Shown here piece by piece: positions 33,746-42,938 of a stretch of DNA of 64,000 nt. Position 1 is the first letter of the stretch; each line of letters opens with the position of its first letter. The notes beneath the pieces were generated by a model. It saw nothing but the letters and a program-made list of their open reading frames with translations, was not told the origin of the DNA and made no database searches. Location: contig CAZMPM010000002.1 in assembly GCA_964568525.1 (NCBI GenBank), forward strand, positions 1-64,000. The letters are read 5' to 3'. Origin of the DNA: CAYZPB01 sp964568525 (lineage in GTDB: Bacteria > Bacillota > Bacilli > Tepidibacillales > Tepidibacillaceae). Made by a program: the position numbers and the translations under genes.

Positions 33746-34579
33746 CTATAGTCTCTGACAGTTCGGACAAAAGTGCGTTCCCCGCCCAGCTACTCTGGTC
33801 TTCTCAATTGCTGTCCCACAGCGAAAACAGGGTTTGCCTGTCTGTCCATAGACAATTAAGTGCTCTTGCATTGAACCTTTGCCATAAATTGTTTCAAAAG
33901 ATTTAATTGTTGAGCCACCATATTTAATCGCTTGAATTAATACCTCGTGCATTGCGTTTACCAGTCGCTCAATCTCTTCATCTGACAGGTTATGCGCCAA
34001 TCTAGTGGGATGTATCATGCTCTTTGCCAGCGCATCATCAACATAAATATTGCCTAATCCACTAACGATCTCTTGATTTAATAATGCCTGCTTGATTGAA
34101 GTGTTTCTGTGACTTAACTGTTCTTTGAATGCATCTACATTGAAATTTGGACTGATAGGCTCCTGTCCAAGCTTTGCTAGAGCAGGAAAGCTATTTAACT
34201 CTCGATTCCAAACAAGATCCATTGTGCCAAACTTACGCACATCATGATAACGCAATTGTGATCCATCTGTATGAGTAAAAATAATATGTGTATGCTTATC
34301 AGGTGGCTGCAATGCTTCAGTAGGTTTTACATATAAATATTTGCCTTCCATTCGCAGATGGGAAACTAATGTTATATCGTCGAAGATAAATAAGAGATAT
34401 TTTCCTTTTCGTCCGATTTCGACAAATTGCTTTCCTTCAAGTAAAAATTTAAACATATTAGAGTCACTTGGTGTCCGGATTATTTTCGGATAAATAACAT
34501 TAATCTTACTGATTGTTTTCCCTACAATATGCTCCGCTAATGTCCTTTTTACTATTTCAACCTCCGGTAACTCTGGCAC
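33746..34579 (-). CDS. mutM: Formamidopyrimidine-DNA glycosylase
   Basis: Bifunctional glycosylase/AP lyase that removes oxidised purines. 277 residues. It begins PELPEVE with the catalytic Pro2 and Glu3 after removal of Met. A lysine in GRKGKYLLF, VSGLGNIYVDDAL (helix-two-turn-helix) and the C-terminal zinc finger CFRCGTAIEKTRVAGRGTHF plus CPNC are all intact. The start codon is GTG at 34579, with GAGGAG about 10 bases upstream. It follows polA by 15 bases; the two repair genes are clearly co-transcribed. Confidence 0.97.
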   Translation of the reverse strand: MPELPEVEIVKRTLAEHIVGKTISKINVIYPKIIRTPSDSNMFKFLLEGKQFVEIGRKGKYLLFIFDDITLVSHLRMEGKYLYVKPTEALQPPDKHTHIIFTHTDGSQLRYHDVRKFGTMDLVWNRELNSFPALAKLGQEPISPNFNVDAFKEQLSHRNTSIKQALLNQEIVSGLGNIYVDDALAKSMIHPTRLAHNLSDEEIERLVNAMHEVLIQAIKYGGSTIKSFETIYGKGSMQEHLIVYGQTGKPCFRCGTAIEKTRVAGRGTHFCPNCQRL

Positions 34580-34594
34580 TCCCCTTCAACTCCT

Positions 34595-37246
34595 CTATTT
34601 CGCCTCATACCAATTTTTACCCTCGTTCATATCTATTTTAATTGGTACATTCAACTGCATTGCATTTTCCATCTCATCAGTGATTAATTGGCGCATCTGT
34701 ACTAACTCATCTGGTGCAACCTCACAAATCAGTTCATCATGCACCTGGAGTTTTAAATGACTCTTAAACCCATCTTTTTTTATCGCTCGGTCTACTCTCA
34801 CCATGGCGATTTTTATAATATCAGCTGCCGTACCCTGAATCGGCGTATTAATTGCCGTTCTCTCCGCAAAACTTCTTAAGTTAAAATTAGTACTGTTGAT
34901 GTCCGGTAGATAGCGGCGGCGGTTTGCTAACGTACTTACGTATCCAGTTTTTTTGGCGGCTGCTATTGTATTATTCATATATTCCTTCACTGCGGGATAG
35001 ATTGCAAAATAACGGTCAATAAAATCCTGCGCTTCTTTTCGCGATATATTTAGGTTCTGCGATAAACCGTAATCACTTATCCCATATACAATTCCGAAGT
35101 TTACAGCTTTTGCCTGACGACGGTGAAAAGGTGTTACTGCTGACTCAGCAAGGTCAAATACTTCCATTGCTGTTGAAGTGTGAATATCTTTATTATTTTT
35201 AAACGCTTCAATTAGCGTTTCATCATTTGCAATGTGTGCAAGCACCCTTAACTCAATCTGAGAATAATCGGCACTCATTAGCGTCCAACCTGCATTTGAA
35301 GCAACAAATGCCTCTCTAATTTTTCTACCCTCTTCTAAGCGAATTGGGATATTCTGCAGGTTAGGATCTGTACTACTAAGTCTTCCAGTTGTAGTCAACG
35401 CTTGGTTAAAAGTCGTATAAACATGCCCTGTCTCATGGTTTACCACTTTCAATAGTCCATCAATATAAGTGGACTGTAGTTTAGCAAGTTGTCTATATAA
35501 AAGAATTTTTTCTATAATCGGGTGATATGGTTCTAGCTTCTCTAGAACATCAGCATCAGTAGAATAGCCGGTTTTTGTTTTTTTAATCACAGGTAATTCT
35601 AGACGTTCGAATAAAATTTCACTCAACTGCTTTGGAGAATTTAAGTTAAACTCTTCCCCAGCCAACTCATAAATTTCTTCTATCAGGTTATTTAAGCGTC
35701 TATCTAAATCCTTGCCCATCTCCTTGAGTTTTGCAATATCAATCTTAAAACCACGCTTCTCCATATTCGCTAGGACACGCGCCAACGGCAACTCAATCTC
35801 TTCTAATAATTCAAGCATTTGGTTTTCAGCTAGAAGTTTTTCTAATATAGGTATTAACTGATAAATTGCCGTTGCCTGAGCACCTAGATAGCGTGCTAAC
35901 ACACTCTCGTCTGGCAATGTCCATTTTGCCCCTTTGCCAAAAATTTGTTCCTCGCTCTCTAAGTTGATCTCTGAGTAACGATTCGCTATTTCCGCTAGCT
36001 CAAAGGTTCCAGCCGCGGGATCTAGCAAATAATTGCTCAACATTAAATCACCACGCACGCCAGCTAGTTGTAAGCCTGCGCGGAATAGAGCGATTTCGTT
36101 GCTTTTGCTATCAAAACAGTATTTGGGTGCGTTATCATCAGCAAAATACTTGTGAAAAATATCACTCGCATTTACATCAGCTAAACGCATAAATACGCAC
36201 TCATCACCATCAGAAATGGCCAGACCAGCTATTTCTTGCTTAGGCAATTTTTGTTTATCCAGACAAATTGCTAGAGCAGTAGCTCTTTTTTCACTAAAAT
36301 ATTTTTGCCATTTTTCTCTATCGATTTGCGGATAAATTTTTACATTAGCAGAAAAATTTACTTCAGTTGTGGTTTTTTCAACATCCCCTTGGCCGATTCT
36401 ATCTAATAAAGATTTAAATCCAAGTCGTTTAAAAAACTCGACCAACTTCTCATTGTTCGCTTCGCCTATGCGATAATTACCTAAGTCTAAAGCCATTGGA
36501 ACATTTCTATCAATTGTCGCGAGCCATTTGCTTAGAGTTGCTGTTTCCTGATAATTGCGCAAATTTTCTTTTAGTTTGTTCCCACTAATATTATCGATAT
36601 TCTCTAAGACATTTTCTAATGTTTTATATTCGTTTAATAGTGTCAGTGCAGTCTTTTCGCCAACGCCAGGAACTCCCGGTATGTTGTCCGAGCTATCCCC
36701 CATTAGACCCTTTAAATCGGTCATTTGCGATGGTTTAAGATTATATTTAGACATTAGGTTAGCCCGATCATATACATCCATCTCAGTAATGCCTTTTCTC
36801 GTTATCTGGACAGTGGTATGATCAGAGATAAGTTGAAATAGATCCTTATCACCACTATAAATGATTGTTTCAATTCCCTTTTGATCGGCATAATCAGAAA
36901 CTGTGCCGATTATATCATCTGCCTCATAACCTACTAACTCAAAATAGCTTAAACCAAGAATATCCAACAGTTCCTTAATTAAAGGAAATTGCTCATTAAG
37001 TTCAAGTGGTGTCTTCATCCTTGTGCCTTTATATTCATTATACTTTTCATTTCTAAATGAAAATTTGCCGGCGTCAAAAGCAACTAATACATAATCAGGG
37101 TTAACCTCTTTTAAAATTCGCAATACAATCTGTGTAAAGCCATACACAGAATTCGTATAAACGCCTTTTTTATCCATTAAAAGTGGCAACGCATAAAAGG
37201 CCCGATTCGCCAAACTATTACCATCAATTAAAACCAGCCTTTCCAT
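34595..37246 (-). CDS. polA: DNA polymerase I
   Basis: 883 residues. The N-terminal 5'-nuclease (about 1-290) has LVAFDAGKFSFRNEKYNEYKG-type residues, YEADDIIGTV, YSGDKDLFQL and the GVPGVGEKTA helix-hairpin-helix. The middle 3'-5' exonuclease domain lacks the catalytic DxE (the equivalent stretch reads LAICLDKQK), so it is probably inactive, as in Bacillus Pol I. The polymerase domain has SADYSQIELRVLAHIA (motif A), RRQAKAVNFGIVYGIS (motif B) and LQVHDELICE (motif C). It fills gaps in repair and Okazaki processing. First of polA-mutM-coaE. Confidence 0.97.
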   Translation of the reverse strand: MERLVLIDGNSLANRAFYALPLLMDKKGVYTNSVYGFTQIVLRILKEVNPDYVLVAFDAGKFSFRNEKYNEYKGTRMKTPLELNEQFPLIKELLDILGLSYFELVGYEADDIIGTVSDYADQKGIETIIYSGDKDLFQLISDHTTVQITRKGITEMDVYDRANLMSKYNLKPSQMTDLKGLMGDSSDNIPGVPGVGEKTALTLLNEYKTLENVLENIDNISGNKLKENLRNYQETATLSKWLATIDRNVPMALDLGNYRIGEANNEKLVEFFKRLGFKSLLDRIGQGDVEKTTTEVNFSANVKIYPQIDREKWQKYFSEKRATALAICLDKQKLPKQEIAGLAISDGDECVFMRLADVNASDIFHKYFADDNAPKYCFDSKSNEIALFRAGLQLAGVRGDLMLSNYLLDPAAGTFELAEIANRYSEINLESEEQIFGKGAKWTLPDESVLARYLGAQATAIYQLIPILEKLLAENQMLELLEEIELPLARVLANMEKRGFKIDIAKLKEMGKDLDRRLNNLIEEIYELAGEEFNLNSPKQLSEILFERLELPVIKKTKTGYSTDADVLEKLEPYHPIIEKILLYRQLAKLQSTYIDGLLKVVNHETGHVYTTFNQALTTTGRLSSTDPNLQNIPIRLEEGRKIREAFVASNAGWTLMSADYSQIELRVLAHIANDETLIEAFKNNKDIHTSTAMEVFDLAESAVTPFHRRQAKAVNFGIVYGISDYGLSQNLNISRKEAQDFIDRYFAIYPAVKEYMNNTIAAAKKTGYVSTLANRRRYLPDINSTNFNLRSFAERTAINTPIQGTAADIIKIAMVRVDRAIKKDGFKSHLKLQVHDELICEVAPDELVQMRQLITDEMENAMQLNVPIKIDMNEGKNWYEAK

Positions 37247-37320
37247 TTCGGCGCCCCCTATTCATAATCAATCCTCTATAATTTATCATACCATAACCTC
37301 ATAAATTTATTGTGATAAAA

Positions 37321-37356
37321 ATAAAAACAGCTCTCATTTGAAAGCTGTTTTTATTT
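37321..37356. terminator. Terminator between the SPFH gene and polA
   Basis: AAAAACAGCTCTC-ATTT-GAAAGCTGTTTTTATTT forms a 12-13-bp stem with one wobble pair. The T-run on the minus strand ends the SPFH transcript. The flanking A and T runs would allow activity in both directions. Confidence 0.87.
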
Positions 37357-37375
37357 CTAATTTATAATTGTCAAA

Positions 37376-38218
37376 TTAATTTTGTTTAAGTGACTCCAGA
37401 TCAATAAATGGTACTGCTCCACCAGTCACGCTTGGCAAAATTCCATTCCATTTTTGGATTGCAGCCATCTGCGCTTCAATCTGGCGTAAACTGATTAGAT
37501 CAGAAGAGATAACCTCTCTTTGTAATCTAAGTGCTTCTGCTTGTGCTTTAGCGCTTTCAACTGTTTGCTTCGCTTCAATCTCAATTCTTTGTAGGTCTAG
37601 TTCTGCTTTTAGTGCCTGTTGCTCCGCAATTTGTTTCTGCTCGATTGCATTATTAAATTCTTGGCTAAAACGGAATTCAGTAATGTTAATTTCATCAAGA
37701 ATCATATTATAAGTATTAAATCTTTGCTGTAATGCCTCTTTAATCAACGCACTAACCTCAGCACGTCTTGTAATTAATTGCTCAGCTGTAAATTGTGCCG
37801 TAACCGCTTTTACCGCCTCACCAATAGCAGGGTCAACTACACGTTCGTTGTACGAAAGACCAACATTTTTAAATAATTGTGGCACCTCTTCGTTTACTAA
37901 GTGATAGTTAACAACAACATTGGTTGATACAGTTTGTAAGTCGCGAGACGCCGCGGTCTGTTCTGACTCGCGTTTCTGCACCCTAACTTCAACTTGAACA
38001 ACTTCTTGGATAATTGGAATCTTAAAGAATAAACCCTCTGGTACAGCATTAGGCTGGACCTCTCCTAAATGAACAACAACACCAACGTGACCGGGTTGAA
38101 CAATTACAACCGACCCATAGGCAAGAAGCGCAATTATTAACAGAACAACAATAAGTACAATCCATTTGCCAGAATTTTTATCTAATTTGGACTTCACATC
38201 AATTATTTTTTCATCCAT
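37376..38218 (-). CDS. SPFH/Band-7 (prohibitin-like) membrane protein
   Basis: 280 residues. One N-terminal membrane segment (KWIVLIVVLLIIALLAYGSVVIV) is followed by an SPFH domain (VQPGHVGVVVHLGEV, then ASRDLQTVSTNVVVNYHL). A long charged coiled coil follows from about residue 185 (EQKQIAEQQALKAELDLQRIEIEAK and following). Members form large ring-like membrane assemblies that organise proteases or membrane domains; the partner here is unknown. No NfeD or FtsH gene is adjacent. It is a single-gene unit with its own terminator upstream of polA. Confidence 0.88.
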   Translation of the reverse strand: MDEKIIDVKSKLDKNSGKWIVLIVVLLIIALLAYGSVVIVQPGHVGVVVHLGEVQPNAVPEGLFFKIPIIQEVVQVEVRVQKRESEQTAASRDLQTVSTNVVVNYHLVNEEVPQLFKNVGLSYNERVVDPAIGEAVKAVTAQFTAEQLITRRAEVSALIKEALQQRFNTYNMILDEINITEFRFSQEFNNAIEQKQIAEQQALKAELDLQRIEIEAKQTVESAKAQAEALRLQREVISSDLISLRQIEAQMAAIQKWNGILPSVTGGAVPFIDLESLKQN

Positions 38219-38355
38219 TCTTCTTCCTCCTTAATTAAATTTCAGATTCCTAAATAATATGAGCTAGTAAACAATCTAGTCTCAATCATCTACTTTTTAT
38301 AACCAGTTTTTATTATATCATAATAAGTATGCTAAGATAGATTACAAATTTAATT

Positions 38356-38384
38356 TTGTGCAATAGAGTTTTTTTTGCGATAAT
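38356..38384 (+). promoter_or_regulatory. Promoter of the small membrane protein gene
   Basis: TTGTGC (38356-38361), a 17-base spacer and GATAAT (38379-38384). It lies about 35 bases upstream of the ATG pair at 38420/38423. Confidence 0.65.
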
Positions 38385-38419
38385 GCTATAGTATTAAATA
38401 TAAAAACAAAGCGAGGTTT

Positions 38420-38818
38420 ATGATGAAAAAAAGAGCATGGGCAATAAGACTGCTAGTAACCTTAATGGCGATGGTAATTGCTTTACTAATCGCGCTGATA
38501 ATGAAAGGCCATATTTTAGTTAATTATCTGAATGTTAGCTTTATTATTAGTCTGTTTTTCTTGATATTTGCTGGCATTGCCTATACCATAATTTATGGTT
38601 TTTGGGATGTATTTATAATAGGCTCCAAGTTTCTCTTTAGTAGACGAGATGAAGAAAAAGATAAAAATTTTTGGACGCTAAGCAAACCACAAACCACAAA
38701 AACTGAAAGCGACCTTCTGCGAGAAAAAGCAAAAAAAGAATTATTCATCTTTATTCCATTAACGGCGGGGATAATAATCTTAAATATAGCTGTTATTATT
38801 ACATTTTTTCTTATTTAA
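38420..38818 (+). CDS. Small membrane protein, possibly DUF3899 family
   Basis: 132 residues. Two membrane segments near the N-terminus (about 10-30 and 38-60), a charged cytoplasmic stretch of about 45 residues (SRRDEEKDKNFWTLS and following), and a third hydrophobic segment at the C-terminus (FIFIPLTAGIIILNIAVII). The size and layout recall DUF3899 proteins of Bacilli, but I cannot confirm the family. Two ATG codons adjoin; the second (38423) is better spaced from GCGAGG. It is a single gene between divergent SPFH and convergent oppF. Confidence 0.68.
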   Translation: MMKKRAWAIRLLVTLMAMVIALLIALIMKGHILVNYLNVSFIISLFFLIFAGIAYTIIYGFWDVFIIGSKFLFSRRDEEKDKNFWTLSKPQTTKTESDLLREKAKKELFIFIPLTAGIIILNIAVIITFFLI

Positions 38819-38830
38819 CCACAAAAGCAA

Positions 38831-38868
38831 AAAAGCTGTGGTCACTAATAAGTGGCTACAGCTTTTTA
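38831..38868. terminator. Bidirectional terminator between the small membrane protein gene and oppF
   Basis: AAAAGCTGTGGTCAC-TAATA-AGTGGCTACAGCTTTT forms a 15-bp stem with two wobble pairs. T-runs follow in both directions. It ends the opp operon on the minus strand. Confidence 0.9.
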
Positions 38869-38875
38869 TTTGTTC

Positions 38876-39850
38876 CTAATTATATAAATGACATGCTACG
38901 AAGTGCCCTGGTTTAATCTCTCTAAACTCTGGTCGATTCTCCAAGCAAACCGGCATAGCTTTTGAACATCGTGGTGCAAACGGGCAGCCAGCAGGTGTAT
39001 TAATCGGGCTAGCAACATCGCCTTCCAAAATAATACGCTGACGCACTCTTTCAACATTTGGATCAGGAATTGGAATTGCAGAAAGTAGCGCTTCCGTGTA
39101 AGGATGTAATGGATTTGTACTTAACTCAACGCTCTCTGCCAATTCAACAATTTGACCAAGATACATGACCGCAATTCGGTCACTAATATGCTTCACCATC
39201 GATAAATCATGGGCAATAAATAGATAGGTTAAACCCTTCTCTTTCTGAAGGTCCTGTAGTAGATTAACAATCTGTGCTTGAATTGATACGTCTAAAGCAG
39301 AGATTGGTTCATCACAGACAATGAATTCAGGTTCAACGGCTAATGCCCTAGCTATTCCAATCCGTTGCCGTTGCCCACCACTAAATTCGTGTGCAAACCT
39401 GTTCGCGTGTTCCTCATTAAGCCCTACAGTATTTAATAACTCATAAATACGTTGTCGTCGCTCTTCACCCTTTGAAATCTTGTGGATATCAATTCCCTCA
39501 CCAATAATATCAGCAATTGTCATCCGCGGGTTAAGGGAGGCGTAAGGATCTTGAAAAATCATTTGCATTGAACGAGTGAAGGTCTTCATCTCTTTTTTCG
39601 ATAACTTAGCAATATTTACACCCTTAAAGTAAATTTCTCCTGAAGTTGGCTCATATAAACGTATAATCGTCCGCCCAGTTGTAGATTTCCCACAACCAGA
39701 CTCGCCAACAAGCCCTAAAGTCTCACCTTTTCTGATTGAAAATGAAACATTATCAACTGCTTTAACATCTCCTGCAGGCACCTTAAAATACTTTTTTAGG
39801 TGCTTAACCTCTAAAATAATATCATTCATATTTTCAATATTATTTGGCAT
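38876..39850 (-). CDS. oppF: Oligopeptide ABC transporter ATP-binding protein OppF
   Basis: Second ATPase of the peptide importer; cytoplasmic, bound to OppB/OppC. About 324 residues. Walker A GLVGESGCGKSTTGR, Q-loop MIFQDPYASLNPRMT, signature SGGQRQRIGIARAL, Walker B FIVCDEPISALDVS and the H-loop FIAHDLSMV. The C-terminal oligopeptide-family extension has CPFAPRCSKAMPVC with iron-sulphur-type cysteines. The ATG at 39850 follows AGGAGGTGCAAAAA and overlaps oppD by 11 bases. Last gene of the opp operon. Confidence 0.95.
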   Translation of the reverse strand: MPNNIENMNDIILEVKHLKKYFKVPAGDVKAVDNVSFSIRKGETLGLVGESGCGKSTTGRTIIRLYEPTSGEIYFKGVNIAKLSKKEMKTFTRSMQMIFQDPYASLNPRMTIADIIGEGIDIHKISKGEERRQRIYELLNTVGLNEEHANRFAHEFSGGQRQRIGIARALAVEPEFIVCDEPISALDVSIQAQIVNLLQDLQKEKGLTYLFIAHDLSMVKHISDRIAVMYLGQIVELAESVELSTNPLHPYTEALLSAIPIPDPNVERVRQRIILEGDVASPINTPAGCPFAPRCSKAMPVCLENRPEFREIKPGHFVACHLYN

Positions 39851-40865
39851 TTTTTGCACCTCCTATTGCAATTGGCAAATTCTCTTTAGGCGCAAATTCA
39901 TGCTGTAACCAACATTTTGCAAGATGTCCATCACCAATAGTAGTGGTCTCTGGATTCATTCTCGTACAAATATCCATCGCAAAACTACAGCGCGGATAAA
40001 AAGCGCATCCATTTGGTGGTGCAATCATATCCGGCGGTGTTCCATCAATAGTTAAAAGACGCGTTCCCTTTGAATCAAGACGCGGCACCGACTTAAGCAA
40101 TGCCCATGTATATGGATGTTGTGGATTGTAAAAAATGTCATCTTTTGAACCAACTTCAACAATTTCACCAGCATACATTACTACCACGCGTTGTGCCATA
40201 TTAGCAACAACACCTAAGTCATGAGTAATCAAAATAATTGATGTATTAAGTATCTGTTGCAAGTCCTTCATCAATTCTAAAATTTGCGCTTGTATTGTAA
40301 CATCTAGAGCAGTTGTAGGCTCATCAGCAATTAACAATTGAGGTTTACTTGCTAAAGCAATTGCAATCATCGCGCGTTGGCGCATACCGCCACTAAACTC
40401 ATGCGGAAATTGTTTAATGCGAACTTCAGGATTAGGTATCCCAACCAGATGCAGCATTTCGATTGATTCTTCCTTTGCAGCATGTCGAGACAAACCTTGG
40501 TGCTTAATTAAGCCCTCAGCGATCTGTCTCCCAATCGTCATCGTTGGGTTCAATGAAGTCATCGGATCTTGAAAAATCATTCCGATTTTTGATCCGCGAA
40601 TATTCTCCATCTGTTTATTGGTAAATTTTAATAAGTCTTCCCCATCAAATATGATTTCTCCATTTTTATAAGCAGTTGGTGGCGAAGGATTTAACTGCAT
40701 TATTGACTGTGCAGTTACACTTTTACCGCTACCTGATTCTCCTACTATCGCAATAGCCTCACCCTTCATTACATCAAAGGAAATCCCACGAACTGCTTGC
40801 ACCTCTCCAGCATAGGTAAAAAAGGAGACTTCCAAATCTTTTACGCTTAAAATTTTCTCAGTCAT
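39840..40865 (-). CDS. oppD: Oligopeptide ABC transporter ATP-binding protein OppD
   Basis: First ATPase of the peptide importer. About 341 residues. Walker A AIVGESGSGKSVTAQ, Q-loop MIFQDPMTSLNPTMT, signature SGGMRQRAMIAIAL, Walker B LLIADEPTTALDVT, H-loop LITHDLGVV. The C-terminal extension has CAFYPRCSFAMDIC and a later cysteine (LAKCWLQ), typical of OppD/DppD. Of two close ATGs, the one at 40865 has the better-spaced AGGAGGAG. It overlaps oppF downstream, and oppC ends 12 bases upstream. Confidence 0.95.
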   Translation of the reverse strand: MTEKILSVKDLEVSFFTYAGEVQAVRGISFDVMKGEAIAIVGESGSGKSVTAQSIMQLNPSPPTAYKNGEIIFDGEDLLKFTNKQMENIRGSKIGMIFQDPMTSLNPTMTIGRQIAEGLIKHQGLSRHAAKEESIEMLHLVGIPNPEVRIKQFPHEFSGGMRQRAMIAIALASKPQLLIADEPTTALDVTIQAQILELMKDLQQILNTSIILITHDLGVVANMAQRVVVMYAGEIVEVGSKDDIFYNPQHPYTWALLKSVPRLDSKGTRLLTIDGTPPDMIAPPNGCAFYPRCSFAMDICTRMNPETTTIGDGHLAKCWLQHEFAPKENLPIAIGGAKNAK

Positions 40866-40877
40866 TTGCATCTCCTC

Positions 40878-41801
40878 CTACTTCCGTGACCTTGGATCAA
40901 GTGCATCTCTAAGACCATCACCAAATACGTTAAATGCAAACATAGTTATTGAAATTAAGATTGCTGGAAAAGCTAATCTCCACCAATAACCTGTTAACAT
41001 AACGGCAACACCATCATTGATCATTAATCCCCAACTTGTATTAGGTGGTGCTATACCAATCCCGATAAAACTTAAAAACGCTTCAGCAAAAATAGCTGAT
41101 GGAATTGTCAAAGTTAGGTTAACAATAATTAATCCTAAAGTATTAGGAATTAAATGCTTGAATAATAGACGTCTTGCATTAGCACCAAGCGTTCTAGCAG
41201 CTAGTACAAATTCCATCTCTTTTAATTGCAGCACTTGCCCACGTACTAAACGAGCCATACCAACCCAGCCCGTGGCCGCAATCGCCAAGACGATTGTCAG
41301 AATTCCTTGTCGATCAATTGCTACCATGATTAAGATAACAACAAGTAGATAAGGTAACGCGTATAATACGTCAACGATACGCATCATTATTTGGTCAACT
41401 CGACGGTTACTATAACCGGAGATTGCACCATAAATAACTCCAACGACTAAATCAATTGCCGCAGCAAAGAAGCCAATTAATAGTGAAGTTCTTCCACCTT
41501 CCCAGCTACGTGCCCAAACGTCACGGCCAAGATGGTCAGTGCCGAACCAATGTTCTAAAGATGGACCAAGGTTCTGGTCAGCTAGAGCAATTGCTCGATA
41601 ACTATATTCGGTCATATACGGCCCCAAAAGTGACATTAAAATCATGAAAATTACTAGCCAAAAACCAATCATCGAAAGTTTATTCTCTCTTAATCGTCTA
41701 AAAGCATCTTTAAGTAGGCTTGTACTAGGTCGACTAATAGTTTCCGCCTCAATTTTATCTGCATGATATGGTTTAAACATTTCACGTGTTATCTGCGCCA
41801 T
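40878..41801 (-). CDS. oppC: Oligopeptide ABC transporter permease OppC
   Basis: Integral membrane permease subunit; 307 residues with about six membrane helices. The N-terminal OppC_N segment (RRLRENKLSMIGFWLVIFMILMS) is followed by LGPSLEHWFGTDHLGRDVWAR. The cytoplasmic coupling motif is EFVLAARTLGANARRLLFKHLIPN (the EAA loop). GIGIAPPNTSWGLMI is also typical. It pairs with OppB to form the pore. The ATG follows GAGGGAAGATTAAT. It sits two bases after oppB. Confidence 0.95.
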   Translation of the reverse strand: MAQITREMFKPYHADKIEAETISRPSTSLLKDAFRRLRENKLSMIGFWLVIFMILMSLLGPYMTEYSYRAIALADQNLGPSLEHWFGTDHLGRDVWARSWEGGRTSLLIGFFAAAIDLVVGVIYGAISGYSNRRVDQIMMRIVDVLYALPYLLVVILIMVAIDRQGILTIVLAIAATGWVGMARLVRGQVLQLKEMEFVLAARTLGANARRLLFKHLIPNTLGLIIVNLTLTIPSAIFAEAFLSFIGIGIAPPNTSWGLMINDGVAVMLTGYWWRLAFPAILISITMFAFNVFGDGLRDALDPRSRK

Positions 41802-41802
41802 A

Positions 41803-42732
41803 TTAATCTTCCCTCGTTCCTATTTTTATTCGCGGATCAATTATGCTATATAGAATATCTACAATGAAATTTGCAATAATCAAAATCGCGCCAAAGAAAA
41901 TAGTAGTACCCATAATAACGGGATAATCACGTTTAGTAACACTATTTACGAAATACTTACCTAATCCAGGAATCGCAAAAACTTGCTCAATAACAAAAGT
42001 ACCTGTTAATAGGCTGGCAATTAGTGGACCCATAATAGTAATTATCGGCATAATTGCATTTCTAACAGTATGTTTCCAAACAACTGCTAAATTAGTTAGA
42101 CCCTTCGACTTAGCAGTTCTAATGTAATCTTGGCTGAGTACTTCAAGCATATTAGATCGCATCAGTCTGGCAACAACAGCCGTTGAGTGCATTCCTAATG
42201 CAACAGTTGGTAGCACAATGCTTGCCAAGGAATCCCATCTGGCAATTGGAAACCATCCCAAGCCAACTGCAAATATCATAATTAAAATCGGTCCTAATAC
42301 AAGGTTAGGGATTGATACCCCAAAAACAGCGATGCCCGTTGCTGTATAGTCAACCCAAGTATTTCTCCTTAGAGCAGCCACAATGCCTAGCAACAAACCA
42401 AAAAATAATGCAAAGCCAAGCGCACCTGCACCAAGTGTTGCTGAAACCGGAAAATGGTCAGCTATAATTTCATTTACTGTTCTTGATTTTGAAAAATAGG
42501 AGGGACCTAAGTCACCGTGAAGAAGATTTTCAAAATACTTTAAATACTGTTCAGGAAACGACTTGTCCAAACCATAATATCTCTCAAGATTAGCCCTTAC
42601 TTCTGCCGGTTGATTACCTTCCTTGTTCAACGGACTCCCAGGAGCTAAGTTCATCAATATAAATGTAATCGTAATAATGACCCAGAGCGTAACAACGAGC
42701 ATTACCACTCTTTGTGTAATAAACCTCAACAA
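41803..42732 (-). CDS. oppB: Oligopeptide ABC transporter permease OppB (TTG start)
   Basis: Integral membrane permease subunit; about 309 residues, six helices. It begins LRFITQRVVMLVVTLWVIITITFILMNLAPGSP, the family opening, and contains YGLDKSFPEQYLKYFENLLHGDLG. The EAA coupling motif is QDYIRTAKSKGLTNLAVVWKHTVRNA, followed by TGTFVIEQVFAIPGLGKYFV. The start is TTG at 42732, 7 bases after GGGGGTG. It is separated from oppA by about 205 bases with a terminator, so expression is probably by partial read-through. Confidence 0.95.
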   Translation of the reverse strand: MLRFITQRVVMLVVTLWVIITITFILMNLAPGSPLNKEGNQPAEVRANLERYYGLDKSFPEQYLKYFENLLHGDLGPSYFSKSRTVNEIIADHFPVSATLGAGALGFALFFGLLLGIVAALRRNTWVDYTATGIAVFGVSIPNLVLGPILIMIFAVGLGWFPIARWDSLASIVLPTVALGMHSTAVVARLMRSNMLEVLSQDYIRTAKSKGLTNLAVVWKHTVRNAIMPIITIMGPLIASLLTGTFVIEQVFAIPGLGKYFVNSVTKRDYPVIMGTTIFFGAILIIANFIVDILYSIIDPRIKIGTRED

Positions 42733-42880
42733 AAATAAACACCCCCATGGAACTCTACGTCTTTTTAGTAATATGTTTTTACAGAGAGAAGTCTCGTAAA
42801 ATTATGTACAAATATAGCTTTAACTATAACATTAAAACTGAATAAAATACACAATTTTTAAAATATTATACCATTTTAAA

Positions 42881-42914
42881 TAAAAAAGTGGCATACAATT
42901 TTGTATGCCACTTT
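42881..42914 (-). terminator. Terminator between oppA and oppB
   Basis: Perfect 13-14-bp stem AAAGTGGCATACAA/TTGTATGCCACTTT with a minimal loop, followed by TTTTTTATTT on the minus strand. Strong intergenic terminators after the binding-protein gene are common in opp operons and keep permease expression below that of OppA. Confidence 0.9.
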
Positions 42915-42938
42915 TGATAATTTTAAGAAATCGCCTGA